Of a stretch of 56,343 nucleotides of DNA, positions 1-8,539 are shown piece after piece. Both the position numbers and the translations under genes were made by a program. The notes under the pieces are model-generated. The model searched no databases. It saw nothing but the letters and a program-made list of their open reading frames with translations, and was not told where the DNA came from. The DNA is taken from positions 1 to 56,343 of the forward strand of contig JAYPTI010000002.1 of assembly GCA_038133505.1 (NCBI GenBank), in the 5' to 3' direction. Source of the stretch: JAYQUR01 sp038133505. GTDB lineage: Bacteria; Pseudomonadota; Alphaproteobacteria; MPNO01; UBA830. The number at the start of each line of letters is the position of its first letter. Position 1 is the stretch's first letter.

Positions 1-14
1 ATCGGACTTCGAGA

Positions 15-39
15 GGGCGGGTCTTGTACCCGCCCTTTT
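15..39 (+). terminator. Rho-independent terminator of a gene off the left edge
   Basis: A 7-bp perfect stem (15-21 with 29-35) encloses a 7-nt loop and is followed by four T, then C and GTTT. The T run lies on the plus side only, so it most likely ends a plus-strand gene outside the window, convergent with the molybdenum subunit gene. Confidence 0.6.
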
Positions 40-63
40 CGTTTGTCGCTTCGCCGGAGGCCT

Positions 64-2358
64 TTACGACCGGGCGTCGTCGATGGCGGCGAGGACGCGC
101 TCCGGCGTCAGCGGCAGCTCCCGGACCCGGACGCCGATCGCGTCCTCGATGGCGTTGGCAATCGCCGAGGCGACCGGAAGCATGCATCCCTCGCCGAGGC
201 TCTTGGCGCCGAACGGTCCCGGGCCGTGGCCCTGTTCCTGCAGGATGGACACGAACCCCTCCGGAATGTCGGTCGCCAGCGGCACGCGGTAGTTCAATCC
301 ATCGCCGTTCACAAGCCGCGCGCCGTCGTAGACCATGCAAGGGAACAGGGCGCCGGTGAGCCCCATGACGGCGGAGCCCTCGTCCTGCCCCCGGCAGACC
401 CGCGGATTGATCGCGCGCCCGGCGTCGCCGGAAACGACGAGCTGCTTCAGGCGAACCAGCCCGGTGTCGGTATCGACCTCCACCTCCGCCGCGCCCCAGC
501 CGAATTCCCAGGAGACGCATTGCGTCTCCAGCGGCGCGGCGTGATCCATCGCCGCCTTCCTGAATCCTTCGCCGGTAAACTCGTAACCGGTGCCGCCGTA
601 GTAGCGCATGATCATGAGGTTGAGCGGATGGGACTCGTTCCCCTTGCGGATCGTCCAGTCGTCGAGGTCGATTTCGTCGACGCCGCAGCCGAGCTGATCG
701 GCGGCGAATTCCATCACCCTGGCCTTGGCTTCGAGCACCGCGTCCTGCACGGCCATCGCCATCACCACGATCGCGGAACTCGCGTTCGTGCCCTGGTCGA
801 ACGGCGTATAGTCCGTGTTCACCGCCGGGTAGCTGACGCGCTCCAGCCGCGTATTCAGCAGCTCGGCGACGATCTGCGACATCGCCGTCTGGATGCCCTG
901 CCCGATCTCGATGCTCCCGCACTGCAGATAGACGTCGCCCCCCGTCGCGATACGGATGCGGGCCTGCGCCGGCTTGTTGACGCCGCCGGCGTCCTTGAAG
1001 CCCACCGACAGGCCCATGCCGCGCCCCTTGCCGCTCTCCCGGTGCGCGTAGCCGATGCGCTCGGCGACCGTCGTCAGCCCGATCCGCAGATCGGAATCGA
1101 TGCCGCTCTCGCCCGGCACGTACGCCTCGTGCAGATCCTTGAGGTTCTTCATCCGGAACTCGTACGGATCCATGCCAAGCGCGCGGGCGATGATGTCCAT
1201 CTGGGATTCGCTCGCCCAGCTCGCCTGCGTACCGCCGAACCCGCGGTAGGGTCCGGCCGGCGTCGTGTTCGTCAGGATACAGTCGCAATCGATGTGGAGC
1301 CGCTGCCACTTGTAGGGCCCGGGCAGACGATAGCCCGCCTTCTCGGCGACCAGCGGGCTCGCATCGGAATAGGCGCCGGCATCCAGCCGGATGAGGCCTT
1401 CGCGGGCGATCAGCGTGCCGTCGCTCCTCACCCCGGTGCGTACGTCGAGGACGGCGGCATGCTGGCTCTGCGTCAGAAAGCACTCTTCCATTGTCATGCA
1501 GAAGCGCACCGGCCGGCCCGCCTTGCGCGCCAGCATGATCGCGATGGGTTCGGTCTTGCAGTTGTTCTTCGCGCCGTAGCCGGCGCCGACATAGGGCACC
1601 TGTACCCGGATTCGGTTCTCGGGATATTTCAGGACCCGGGCAAGTTCCTTGCGCAACGGGAACGGGTTCTGGCAGCTCGTCCACACTTCGATCGTATCGC
1701 CGTCCATCCGGGCGACGGAGACGAACGGTTCGAGGTGGAAATGCTGGTCCCGCGAAAAGACGAACCGGTCCTCGAAGATGCGGTCGCAATCGTCGAACGC
1801 GTCCGCCGGGCCCGTTTCGTAGGAAAACCGGTAGCAGTTGTTGTTGCCGAGATATTTCGCCCCGCTCGCCCCCTGCCCGTAGGCCGGCACGATGCCCATC
1901 GGCTCATCCTCGAACAGCTGGGGCGCGCCGTCCGCCATCGCATCCTCGATGGTCGCGATCCAGGGCAAGGGCTCGTACTCGACGGCGATCGCCTCGAGCG
2001 CGGCAACGGCCTGGACCTCGCTCTCCGCCGCCACCGCGGCGACGGCATCGCCGATATAGCGGACCTTGTCGATGGCGACGATCGGCTGATCCTTGATGAA
2101 ATATCCGTAGCTCGGCGCGACGGAGCCGAGATCGTCGCGCGTCAGGACCGCGTGAACGCCGGGCATTCCCTCGGCGCCAGACGCATCGACGCGCAGGACG
2201 CGCGCGTGGGCATGCGGCGAGCGGAGAACCTTTGCGTGCAGCATTCCGGGAAACGAGACGTCGACGGTATAGATCGCCGCGCCCGTCGTCTTCGCGGGCG
2301 CGTCGGTCCGGTCGAGATCGGCGCCGACGACGTGGAGGCGGGGCGATATTCCGGTCAT
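64..2358 (-). CDS. Molybdenum hydroxylase, molybdopterin-binding large subunit
   Basis: The 764-aa product is the catalytic subunit of a xanthine dehydrogenase/CO dehydrogenase-family hydroxylase, which inserts water-derived oxygen into a C-H bond, usually of a heterocycle or aldehyde. Visible are the N-terminal a/b-hammerhead domain, GAGYGAKNN, GPYRGFGG, and the C-terminal GAKSLGEG with the glutamate expected to be the catalytic base. The AYRCSFR loop of form-I CO dehydrogenase is absent, so CO oxidation is unlikely. The ATG at 2358 overlaps the stop of the 2Fe-2S subunit by four bases (ATGA), which argues against longer upstream starts. The substrate cannot be read from the sequence. It is the third gene of a FAD / 2Fe-2S / Mo operon. 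Confidence 0.93.
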   Translation of the reverse strand: MTGISPRLHVVGADLDRTDAPAKTTGAAIYTVDVSFPGMLHAKVLRSPHAHARVLRVDASGAEGMPGVHAVLTRDDLGSVAPSYGYFIKDQPIVAIDKVRYIGDAVAAVAAESEVQAVAALEAIAVEYEPLPWIATIEDAMADGAPQLFEDEPMGIVPAYGQGASGAKYLGNNNCYRFSYETGPADAFDDCDRIFEDRFVFSRDQHFHLEPFVSVARMDGDTIEVWTSCQNPFPLRKELARVLKYPENRIRVQVPYVGAGYGAKNNCKTEPIAIMLARKAGRPVRFCMTMEECFLTQSQHAAVLDVRTGVRSDGTLIAREGLIRLDAGAYSDASPLVAEKAGYRLPGPYKWQRLHIDCDCILTNTTPAGPYRGFGGTQASWASESQMDIIARALGMDPYEFRMKNLKDLHEAYVPGESGIDSDLRIGLTTVAERIGYAHRESGKGRGMGLSVGFKDAGGVNKPAQARIRIATGGDVYLQCGSIEIGQGIQTAMSQIVAELLNTRLERVSYPAVNTDYTPFDQGTNASSAIVVMAMAVQDAVLEAKARVMEFAADQLGCGVDEIDLDDWTIRKGNESHPLNLMIMRYYGGTGYEFTGEGFRKAAMDHAAPLETQCVSWEFGWGAAEVEVDTDTGLVRLKQLVVSGDAGRAINPRVCRGQDEGSAVMGLTGALFPCMVYDGARLVNGDGLNYRVPLATDIPEGFVSILQEQGHGPGPFGAKSLGEGCMLPVASAIANAIEDAIGVRVRELPLTPERVLAAIDDARS

Positions 2359-2846
2359 CGGCCTGCCTCCCTCAGCGCGGCGGCGGCGTTCTCCACGGCC
2401 TCGACGATCATCTCGTAGCCGGTGCAGCGACAGACGTTGGCGCCGATCCAGGCGCGGATCTTCGCCCGGTCCGGCGCCGGGTCGCGGTCGAGCAGCGCGC
2501 GGGCGAGGACGATCATGCCCGGCGTGCAGTATCCGCATTGAAAGGCGCTGTTCCCGATAAAGGCCGCCTGTACCGCGTCGGGCGTTCCGTCCGGATTGGC
2601 GATCCCCTCGATCGTGGTGACGTCGCGGCCGTCGACCTGCCAGGCGAACGTCGCACAGCTTGCCGCAGGCGCGCCGTCGACGAGAACGGAACACGCCCCG
2701 CAGGTTGCGACGTCGCAGCCGATCTTGGTCCCGGTCAGGGCGCAGCGGTCCCGGAGCAGGTCGACGAGCATTTCCTCGGGTCGGACGTGAAACTCGCGCC
2801 GTGTCCCGTTCAGGGTGAAGGAAACGAAGACGAATTCGCCCGACAT
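2355..2846 (-). CDS. Molybdenum hydroxylase, 2Fe-2S small subunit
   Basis: The 163-aa electron-transfer subunit passes electrons between the Mo centre and FAD. The N-terminal plant-ferredoxin-type cluster is formed by C44, C49, C52 and C64 (motif GCDVATCGAC). The C-terminal helical cluster uses C104, C107, C139 and C141 (CGYC and CRCTGY). All eight ligands are present and the length is normal for CoxS-type subunits. GGAGGGG lies just upstream of the ATG. The stop overlaps the start of the large subunit and only two bases separate it from the FAD subunit, so the three genes are co-transcribed. Confidence 0.95.
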   Translation of the reverse strand: MSGEFVFVSFTLNGTRREFHVRPEEMLVDLLRDRCALTGTKIGCDVATCGACSVLVDGAPAASCATFAWQVDGRDVTTIEGIANPDGTPDAVQAAFIGNSAFQCGYCTPGMIVLARALLDRDPAPDRAKIRAWIGANVCRCTGYEMIVEAVENAAAALREAGR

Positions 2847-2848
2847 GT

Positions 2849-3658
2849 CTAAGTCCCCTCCCGCAGGGCGGCGATCTGGCGCCGCGCCAGCACCCCGATC
2901 ATCCGCCGCCGGTAGCCGGCGGATCCCATTGCGTTTCCGGCCGGCTCGGGAAATCCGGATTCGATCCCCTCACCGGTCCCTGTCGCCGTACGGAAGCATG
3001 GCGTGGGATAGGCGCACCCTGCGCCGACGACCGCCTCGTCGCCGGAGCCGGACAGCGCGACCGCCACGCTGACGACCGGCTTCAGCGACCGGTCGAACGA
3101 CAGGCGCGTCCCGTCGCCGGCCGGAATGCCGACGGAAAGGAGAAGCCCGCCCTCCGGCCACCCGGAGGGAGACGCGGCCGGCACGGACACCGTTCCGCCG
3201 GCCGTGGCGAACTCCAGCGTCGCGCCGAGGACGCCCAGGAGAACGCGCCCGTCATAGCCGGATTCGGCGGCCATCAGGTTGCCGCCGACGGTACCCGCCA
3301 TCCGGACCCTCACGTTTCCAATGGTCGTCCAGGCGCGCTGGAAATCGGGGAGCCGCGCGGCGAGCAGATCGGCGGTCTCGATATCCCAATGGCTCGTCAG
3401 GGCGCCGATCCGGATGCGGTCTCCCTCGTCCCGGATGCCGCGCATCGCGGAGATCGCGGACAGGTCCACGAGGATATCGTGGGCGTCCCCTCCCCGCATG
3501 CGGCGGATCAGATCGATGCCGCCGGCAATCGCGACGGAACCGGGTTCTGCGAGCGCCGCGAGCGCGTCTTCCGCGGTTGAGGGTTTCCGCAGCCTGAAAG
3601 GCCGTATCGCGGCATGGGAGCGGGATATCCACCCGGCGTCGGTCGAATGCGTGTACAT
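2849..3658 (-). CDS. Molybdenum hydroxylase, FAD-binding medium subunit
   Basis: The 269-aa CoxM-type subunit starts with a PF00941-like FAD domain. AGGIDLIRRMR near residue 45 and the IGNVRVRMAGTVGGN stretch near residues 110-125 match the pyrophosphate- and isoalloxazine-contacting loops of the family. The CO-dehydrogenase C-terminal domain follows. I chose the ATG at 3658. The frame stays open to a TTG at 3706, but that codon lies inside the T tract of the terminator of the preceding gene. No strong Shine-Dalgarno site precedes 3658, so the start is moderately uncertain. First gene of the operon. Confidence 0.88.
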   Translation of the reverse strand: MYTHSTDAGWISRSHAAIRPFRLRKPSTAEDALAALAEPGSVAIAGGIDLIRRMRGGDAHDILVDLSAISAMRGIRDEGDRIRIGALTSHWDIETADLLAARLPDFQRAWTTIGNVRVRMAGTVGGNLMAAESGYDGRVLLGVLGATLEFATAGGTVSVPAASPSGWPEGGLLLSVGIPAGDGTRLSFDRSLKPVVSVAVALSGSGDEAVVGAGCAYPTPCFRTATGTGEGIESGFPEPAGNAMGSAGYRRRMIGVLARRQIAALREGT

Positions 3659-3703
3659 GCGGACAGGGTCGAAATCCCGGCCCGTTCTGTCAATTGAAAA
3701 GGT

Positions 3704-3733
3704 CAAAAAAAGGGCGGCCCGCAGGCCGCCCTT
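3704..3733 (-). terminator. Rho-independent terminator after dctP
   Basis: Reading on the minus strand, a 9-10-bp perfect GC-rich stem (3711-3719 with 3724-3732) with a four-base loop is followed by seven T. It lies 25 bases past the dctP stop. It separates the TRAP operon from the molybdenum hydroxylase operon transcribed in the same direction. Confidence 0.85.
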
Positions 3734-3758
3734 CCGGTGTTTCGGTCCGAAGCCCGAT

Positions 3759-4841
3759 CTACTTGATCTGATAGTCGATCGGGAACTTGTGGCCGGCTTC
3801 CTCGTTGTACTTGATGAAGGCGCGCATGATCTTGGGCATGTCGATACCCTTCTTCGCCTTCACGTCCTGCGCGCGCGAGCTCGGCCAGTCGGCCAGCTGC
3901 TTCGCCCAGGCGACCTTCGCATCGGACTCGATGTTGCGGATCGTGACGCCGGCTTCCTTGAGCTTCTGCAGGCCCCACTCGTGATCGTTCTGCGAGGTCT
4001 GGGACGCCCACTCGGCCGTCTTGATCATTTCCTCGTCGATGATCTTCACGACTGCCTTCGGCAGCTTTTTCCGGGCGTTCAGGTTCATCGTGTAGGAAAT
4101 CTGAACGGTCGCGCCGAAATCGGTCACCGTGTAGAGACCGCCTTTGGTGGCCTCATGGAGCTTCAGCTTGTAATCGGTGTCGGGGAACAGGACGATGCCC
4201 TCGCCGACGCCGGTCTGAAGCTGCTGCGCCGCCTTCGGGATCGTCGTCCGGACCGGAATGCCGCCCTTGACCCACGGAAGGTTCGGACCGGCAGCAAGAA
4301 TCTTCTTGCCGGCAAGATCCTCGAACCGTTTCCAGTCGAAGGCCGTCAGGAGGCCGTAGTTGTTGAACCCGGTAACGGCCAGAAGCTTCTGCTTGTAGCG
4401 CTTTTCGTAGTCCTGGATCAGTTCCGGGAACTCCTTCACGACCCGGTTCATGATCTGTCGCGAGACGACGGCGTTCGGGTGCGAGAACGGCACGAAGTAG
4501 GGTAGGTTCATCGCCATGGCCTTGTCGTCGTCGAAGCAGACGCACCAGCCGCCGATGTCGAGCCGTCCGTCCTGGGTGCCTTCGAGGGTATCGAAGACGT
4601 TCACGACCGTGCCGGCATAGTGTTCGTTGAACTTGATCTTGTATTTGGTCTCAGCCGCGACGCGCTTCGTGACGTTGGGCACGAACTGCGACGACATCGC
4701 CTTCACGTAGGTGATGAACGGCGGGTGACCCGAGCCGATACGCATCGTGATCTGATCGCCCTTGATAGAAGCGGCCTGGGCACCGGCAGACGCCAGCACC
4801 GCGACCGCCCCGACCAACAGTGTCGATTTAAGAAGTTTCAT
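3759..4841 (-). CDS. TRAP transporter periplasmic solute-binding protein (DctP family)
   Basis: The 360-aa DctP/PF03480-type receptor binds a carboxylate-like solute in the periplasm and delivers it to DctQM. Residues 1-23 form a Sec signal peptide with positive N-terminus, hydrophobic core and a cleavage site after AQA. The body has the conserved TRAP receptor layout, including DFGATVQISYTMN, where a tryptophan or tyrosine usually stacks on ligand. GGGAGGAA precedes the ATG. It is the last gene of the dctQ-dctM-dctP order and is followed by a strong terminator. The solute cannot be predicted. Confidence 0.93.
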   Translation of the reverse strand: MKLLKSTLLVGAVAVLASAGAQAASIKGDQITMRIGSGHPPFITYVKAMSSQFVPNVTKRVAAETKYKIKFNEHYAGTVVNVFDTLEGTQDGRLDIGGWCVCFDDDKAMAMNLPYFVPFSHPNAVVSRQIMNRVVKEFPELIQDYEKRYKQKLLAVTGFNNYGLLTAFDWKRFEDLAGKKILAAGPNLPWVKGGIPVRTTIPKAAQQLQTGVGEGIVLFPDTDYKLKLHEATKGGLYTVTDFGATVQISYTMNLNARKKLPKAVVKIIDEEMIKTAEWASQTSQNDHEWGLQKLKEAGVTIRNIESDAKVAWAKQLADWPSSRAQDVKAKKGIDMPKIMRAFIKYNEEAGHKFPIDYQIK

Positions 4842-4952
4842 GGTCTTCCTCCCTGTTTTCGTCGGAGATATTTTAGTGAAACGATCCGAGCCAAGCTAGC
4901 CCAAACCGAGGCCTTTGGCATCCGCTCGTAAGCCGCTGCTCCCCGTTCATGG

Positions 4953-6296
4953 TTAACTCAGCATCTGAGACGGCAGCCAGGTCGCGATCCCCGGAAATGC
5001 CCAGATGATCAGCATGAGGATGAGCATCAGTATCCAGTAGGGTACCGACCCCTTGAAAATTTCCGCCAATCTGACCGATTTGTCCGCGACCGATCCTTTC
5101 ACGGTATAGACCAGCAACCCGAAGGGCGGCGTCAGCAGACCCGCTTCGATTGCCAGAATACCGAAGATCGCGAACGCGATCGGATCGAAGAAAGCCTCGG
5201 TAATCGGCGCGAAGATCGGCACCGTGATCAGAATGATCGAGATCGAGTCCAGGATCATTCCGAGAACCAGCCAGATCCCGATTACGACCAGCATGATCAT
5301 CAGGTGGCTCAGCTCGTGGGAGGCGAAGGTGTCCCGGATCATCTCCGACATTCCCGCCGCTTCCATGAACTTCGCGTACATGTTCGCCGTCAGCAGCAGG
5401 AACATGATCGGCGCGCCGGTCTTGCCCGAATCGACCACTGCCGCGCACAGCTGGCGGAAACGCATCCCCTTGAGCAGCCCGAGAATCACCGCGCCCGCGG
5501 CGCCGACGCCGCCGGCCTCGGTCGGGGTGAACAGGCCGCCCCAGATTCCGCCCAGAACCAGCAGGATCAGAGCGCCGATACCGAAGCCGGATGCGACTTC
5601 AGCCTTGGTAAGGGGCTTTTCCTCTGCAACGTCCTTGACGAAGGGCGCAAGCTCGGGCTTCAGCGTGGCCGAGACGCCGATATAGACCATGAAGAAGAAA
5701 GCCAGGATAAGTCCCGGAATGGCGCCCGCGATGAAGAGCTGGGCGATCGATTTCTCCGCGATGATTCCCCAGACGATCAGCAGGACGCTGGGCGGGATGA
5801 TCATCCCGAGGCAGGCGCTGCCGGCCACGGAGCCGAGCGCGAACGTCCGGTTGTACCCGTGGTGCCGCATTTCCGGATACGCGATCCGGCTGAACGCGGC
5901 GGCGGCGGCGATGCTGACGCCGGTCACGGCGGCGAACACCGCGTTTCCGGCAACGGTGGCGACCGCCAGTCGACCCGGAATCGCCTTCAAGCCGTGATTG
6001 ATCAGGTTATAGAGATCCCTGGCCGCGCCGGATTTATTCACGAAATCGCCGAGCAGCATGAACAGGGGAATCGTGGCGAACACCTCGGATCGCAGATATT
6101 CGTAGGCAACGCTGCCGACGCCGCTCAAGGCGATATCGAGACCGCCTTCCCAGTCGCCGTCCATGCCGCCGAACAGGATGACGTTTCCGAAGAACGCCGT
6201 CAGGCCGAACGCGAAGCCGATATGAATGCCGACGAGGATGCCGATCAGCATCAGGCCGAACATGATCAGCAGGATCGAGGTCTGATCGAACTCCAT
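4953..6296 (-). CDS. dctM: TRAP transporter large permease (DctM)
   Basis: The 447-aa protein has about 12 hydrophobic segments and is the sodium-dependent translocating subunit of a TRAP transporter. Characteristic are PLFMLLGDFVNKSG near residue 75 and IIPPSVLLIVWG near residue 170, and a second repeat with LGMILDSISIILITVPIFAP in the C-terminal half. Its ATG shares one base with the dctQ stop (TGATG), so the two are translationally coupled. A 111-bp spacer separates it from dctP. Full length for the family. Confidence 0.95.
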   Translation of the reverse strand: MEFDQTSILLIMFGLMLIGILVGIHIGFAFGLTAFFGNVILFGGMDGDWEGGLDIALSGVGSVAYEYLRSEVFATIPLFMLLGDFVNKSGAARDLYNLINHGLKAIPGRLAVATVAGNAVFAAVTGVSIAAAAAFSRIAYPEMRHHGYNRTFALGSVAGSACLGMIIPPSVLLIVWGIIAEKSIAQLFIAGAIPGLILAFFFMVYIGVSATLKPELAPFVKDVAEEKPLTKAEVASGFGIGALILLVLGGIWGGLFTPTEAGGVGAAGAVILGLLKGMRFRQLCAAVVDSGKTGAPIMFLLLTANMYAKFMEAAGMSEMIRDTFASHELSHLMIMLVVIGIWLVLGMILDSISIILITVPIFAPITEAFFDPIAFAIFGILAIEAGLLTPPFGLLVYTVKGSVADKSVRLAEIFKGSVPYWILMLILMLIIWAFPGIATWLPSQMLS

Positions 6297-6829
6297 CAGT
6301 TGGCTCCCTCGGCTTCATCCCGGGAAACCAGGGACTCGTCGTATTTCTCGGGGTTCGTCAGCGATTGCCAGATGAGGAGAAGCGCGATCATGACGCCCAC
6401 CGCCGACACGACGACGACGAGGGTCCGGATGGGATAGACCGGAATGGTGATGATTCCCGAGCCTTCCGCTTCGCCGATGTCCCACGCCTCGAGCATGTTG
6501 GGCCAGCTGCCGACGGCGATCGCAAGAAACAGCAACCCTGAACTGGCATACGAAATGATGTCGATCACCGCCTTGCCGCGGATTTTCAGGATGCCGTAAA
6601 GGATCGTCGTCCTCAGCGACCCGCGCGTCAGGATCGAGAGGGGAAGCTGCAACATGAGGATCGAAAGCACCGAGTTGGAAACGATCTCGTTCGTTCCGTA
6701 GATGGGCGACAGGAAGACCTCCCGCCCGACCACATCGCAGAGAATCAATGTGGCGATCGCGCTGAGCCAGATGGCTGACAGCACGTTCAAGAATGCAGCG
6801 AATTTCTCGACTGCAGCGTCGATACTCAT
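6296..6829 (-). CDS. dctQ: TRAP transporter small permease (DctQ)
   Basis: The 177-aa protein has four hydrophobic segments, normal for the DctQ membrane subunit. The family residues PIYGTNE, a mid-membrane glutamate region after the first loop, are present. It assembles with the adjacent DctM and DctP. GGGGAGGGA lies close upstream of the ATG. It follows the GST gene by 45 bases with no terminator, so VOC-GST-dctQMP probably form one transcript. Confidence 0.92.
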   Translation of the reverse strand: MSIDAAVEKFAAFLNVLSAIWLSAIATLILCDVVGREVFLSPIYGTNEIVSNSVLSILMLQLPLSILTRGSLRTTILYGILKIRGKAVIDIISYASSGLLFLAIAVGSWPNMLEAWDIGEAEGSGIITIPVYPIRTLVVVVSAVGVMIALLLIWQSLTNPEKYDESLVSRDEAEGAN

Positions 6830-6874
6830 TTAACTCCCTCCCCGATTATTTTTTTGTCTTCCGTCCCTGGGATA

Positions 6875-7510
6875 TCAGGCCGGAAGAGGAATTTCCTGCT
6901 CGTTCTCCGGAACGTTCCATCCCGCGCGGGTCGCGGGGCGATCGAGAATCTCGAGATACCAGCGCTTGACGTTCGGAAAATCGTTCAGATCGACGGTCTG
7001 CCAGTCATGACGCGCGGTCCACGGCCAGACGGCGATATCGGCGATCGTGTACTCGTCGCCTGCGAGGTAGGCAGTCTGGCCGAGTTTCTTGTTCATGACG
7101 CCGTAGAGACGCTTGGTCTCGTTCAGGTAGCGTTCTTCGGCGTAAGGCGCCTTGCCGGGATTGTATTTCGTGTAGTGATGGCACTGGCCGAACATCGGGC
7201 CGACGCCGCCCATCTGGAACATCAGCCATTCCATCGTCGACCACTTGCCGTCGGGGTCCTGCGGCCAGAGTTTGCCCGTCTTGTCGGCGAGGTACATCAG
7301 GATCGCGCCGGATTCCATCACCGACTTCCCGTTGTCCCGGTCGACGATCGCCGGAATCTTGTTGTTCGGGCTGATCTTGAGGAAATCGGGCGCGAACTGC
7401 TCGTCCTTGCCGATATTGACCGCATGGGTCGTGTAGTCGAGGCCGCACTCCTCCAGCATGATGGAGACCTTGCGCCCGTTGGGCGTGAACCACGTGTAGA
7501 GATCGATCAC
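6875..7510 (-). CDS. Glutathione S-transferase family protein (Nu-class/YghU-YfcG-like)
   Basis: The 211-aa protein has an N-terminal thioredoxin-like domain starting IDLYTWFTPNGRKV and carrying PNNKIPAI and ESGAILMYL (glutathione-binding cis-Pro loop and Glu-Ser pair), then an all-helical domain. The early TPNGRK pattern matches the disulfide-bond oxidoreductase YghU/YfcG group rather than classical conjugating GSTs. The start codon is GTG at 7510 with AGGGAG eight bases upstream. It sits between a VOC protein and TRAP genes, which suggests a glutathione-dependent step in metabolism of the imported compound (inference). Confidence 0.88.
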   Translation of the reverse strand: MIDLYTWFTPNGRKVSIMLEECGLDYTTHAVNIGKDEQFAPDFLKISPNNKIPAIVDRDNGKSVMESGAILMYLADKTGKLWPQDPDGKWSTMEWLMFQMGGVGPMFGQCHHYTKYNPGKAPYAEERYLNETKRLYGVMNKKLGQTAYLAGDEYTIADIAVWPWTARHDWQTVDLNDFPNVKRWYLEILDRPATRAGWNVPENEQEIPLPA

Positions 7511-7562
7511 GAAATGCGCTCCCTTTTGTCTGATTTTGGTGTTTTTCGTTTGCGAAGCCCGA

Positions 7563-8021
7563 TCAGGCGGGCAGTTCCGACGCCATCACGTCGGCCTTGA
7601 TCCCCTTCGCTTCCGCCGCCGCGAAATTCAGTTCGACCTTCACGCCGTTCGGATCGAGCAGAAAAAGCTGGAACAGGCCCTGATCGTCGACCTGGCGGCG
7701 GGTGTATTCGATCCCGCGCGAATCGAGATGCGCCATCATCTCCATAAGGCCGGTCGCGCGGAAAGCGACGTGATCGACCACGCCCGAACCGTGCGTATCG
7801 GTGGACTGCTGGCCGAGATACTTCTTCCGGTTCTCCGACACGTTCTCGCCCCCCACCGTGATGTGGAGCACGTCGGTATCGCCGATATAGAGCCAGTAGA
7901 CCGGCATCTTGAAATCCGGCGTGTAACCGACCGTCATGCCCAGGACGTCGCAGTACCAGTCCTTGGTGCCTTCCAGATCGATCGTCTGGATGAGGAAATG
8001 TTCGAGATGGGATAGCGGCAT
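7563..8021 (-). CDS. VOC (glyoxalase/extradiol dioxygenase) superfamily protein
   Basis: The 152-aa product has two bab-bbb modules of the vicinal oxygen chelate fold. Likely metal ligands are His in LSHLEHF, His in DVLHITVG or VVDHVAF, and Glu in GVKVELNF at the C-terminus. The family includes glyoxalase I, small ring-cleaving dioxygenases and epimerases, so a specific reaction is not assignable. ATG 8021 is preferred over 8033 because GGAGG lies five bases upstream of it. First gene of the minus-strand VOC-GST-TRAP run, divergent from the DUF1330 gene. Confidence 0.85.
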   Translation of the reverse strand: MPLSHLEHFLIQTIDLEGTKDWYCDVLGMTVGYTPDFKMPVYWLYIGDTDVLHITVGGENVSENRKKYLGQQSTDTHGSGVVDHVAFRATGLMEMMAHLDSRGIEYTRRQVDDQGLFQLFLLDPNGVKVELNFAAAEAKGIKADVMASELPA

Positions 8022-8096
8022 GCTGTCCTCCACCCTGTTTGATTTGCGTTATTAGCCCCGACACTACCCCATTTTTCGCCGGTGCAAAATCACGCC

Positions 8097-8110
8097 GCCG
8101 TGCGCACGGC
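8097..8110. promoter_or_regulatory. Perfect 14-bp palindrome in divergent intergenic region
   Basis: GCCGTGCGCACGGC is identical to its reverse complement. It lies midway in the 169-bp space between the VOC gene (minus) and the DUF1330 gene (plus), the place expected for an operator acting on both. A TATATC hexamer at about 8153-8158 could be a plus-strand -10 box. No regulator gene lies beside it, so function is inference. Confidence 0.35.
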
Positions 8111-8190
8111 AAAAAACGCCTCGCATCGCAGGCGAGATCGGGTATATCTCCCGCCGACCCATAAAAAGCGACGAAGAAGGGAGCTCCGCC

Positions 8191-8502
8191 ATGACCGCAT
8201 ACTGGCTGGCCCGCGCCAAAATCAACGACTACGACGAATACATGAAATACGCGACGCGCGTGCCGGAGGTCCTGAAGAAGTTCAACGGCAAGGTGCTGAC
8301 CCGCGGCGGCAACCACAAGACGCTGGAAGGCCGGGACTATTTCGAGCGGTTCGTCGTCATCGAGTTCGCCTCGATGGAAGACGCGGAGGCCTGCTTCAAT
8401 TCCGAGGACTACAAGGAAATAGCGGCCTTCCGCCGTCGCAACAACGTCGGCGACAACGAGCTGACGATCGTCGAGGCGGGAGATCTCACGCCCGGCTCAT
8501 AG
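8191..8502 (+). CDS. DUF1330 domain-containing protein
   Basis: The 103-aa protein is a single ferredoxin-like a/b domain of the DUF1330 family, recognised from the start AYWLARAKINDYDEYMKYA, the central GGNHKTLEGRDYFERFVVIEF and the DAEACFNSEDYKEIAAFR stretch. Family function is unknown; members often sit in catabolic operons. AAGGGAG lies upstream of the ATG. It leads a three-gene plus-strand set with the FAH and YciI genes. Confidence 0.9.
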   Translation: MTAYWLARAKINDYDEYMKYATRVPEVLKKFNGKVLTRGGNHKTLEGRDYFERFVVIEFASMEDAEACFNSEDYKEIAAFRRRNNVGDNELTIVEAGDLTPGS

Positions 8503-8539
8503 AAGCCGGCCGCAGCGAAACCAACAGGAGATTGAACAC

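Noticed and set aside
43..2418. A 791-codon plus-strand frame opposite the molybdenum hydroxylase
   Set aside because: It is the antisense shadow of a clear enzyme, rich in Arg/Asp/His from GC-rich reverse codons, and has no family motifs.
64..3658. Assignment as aerobic CO dehydrogenase (coxMSL)
   Set aside because: The AYRCSFR active-site loop of the form-I large subunit is missing; the position reads GPYRGFGG as in other hydroxylases.
5304..6437. A 377-codon plus-strand frame opposite dctM/dctQ
   Set aside because: Shadow of membrane protein genes on the other strand; highly charged and without any recognisable domain.
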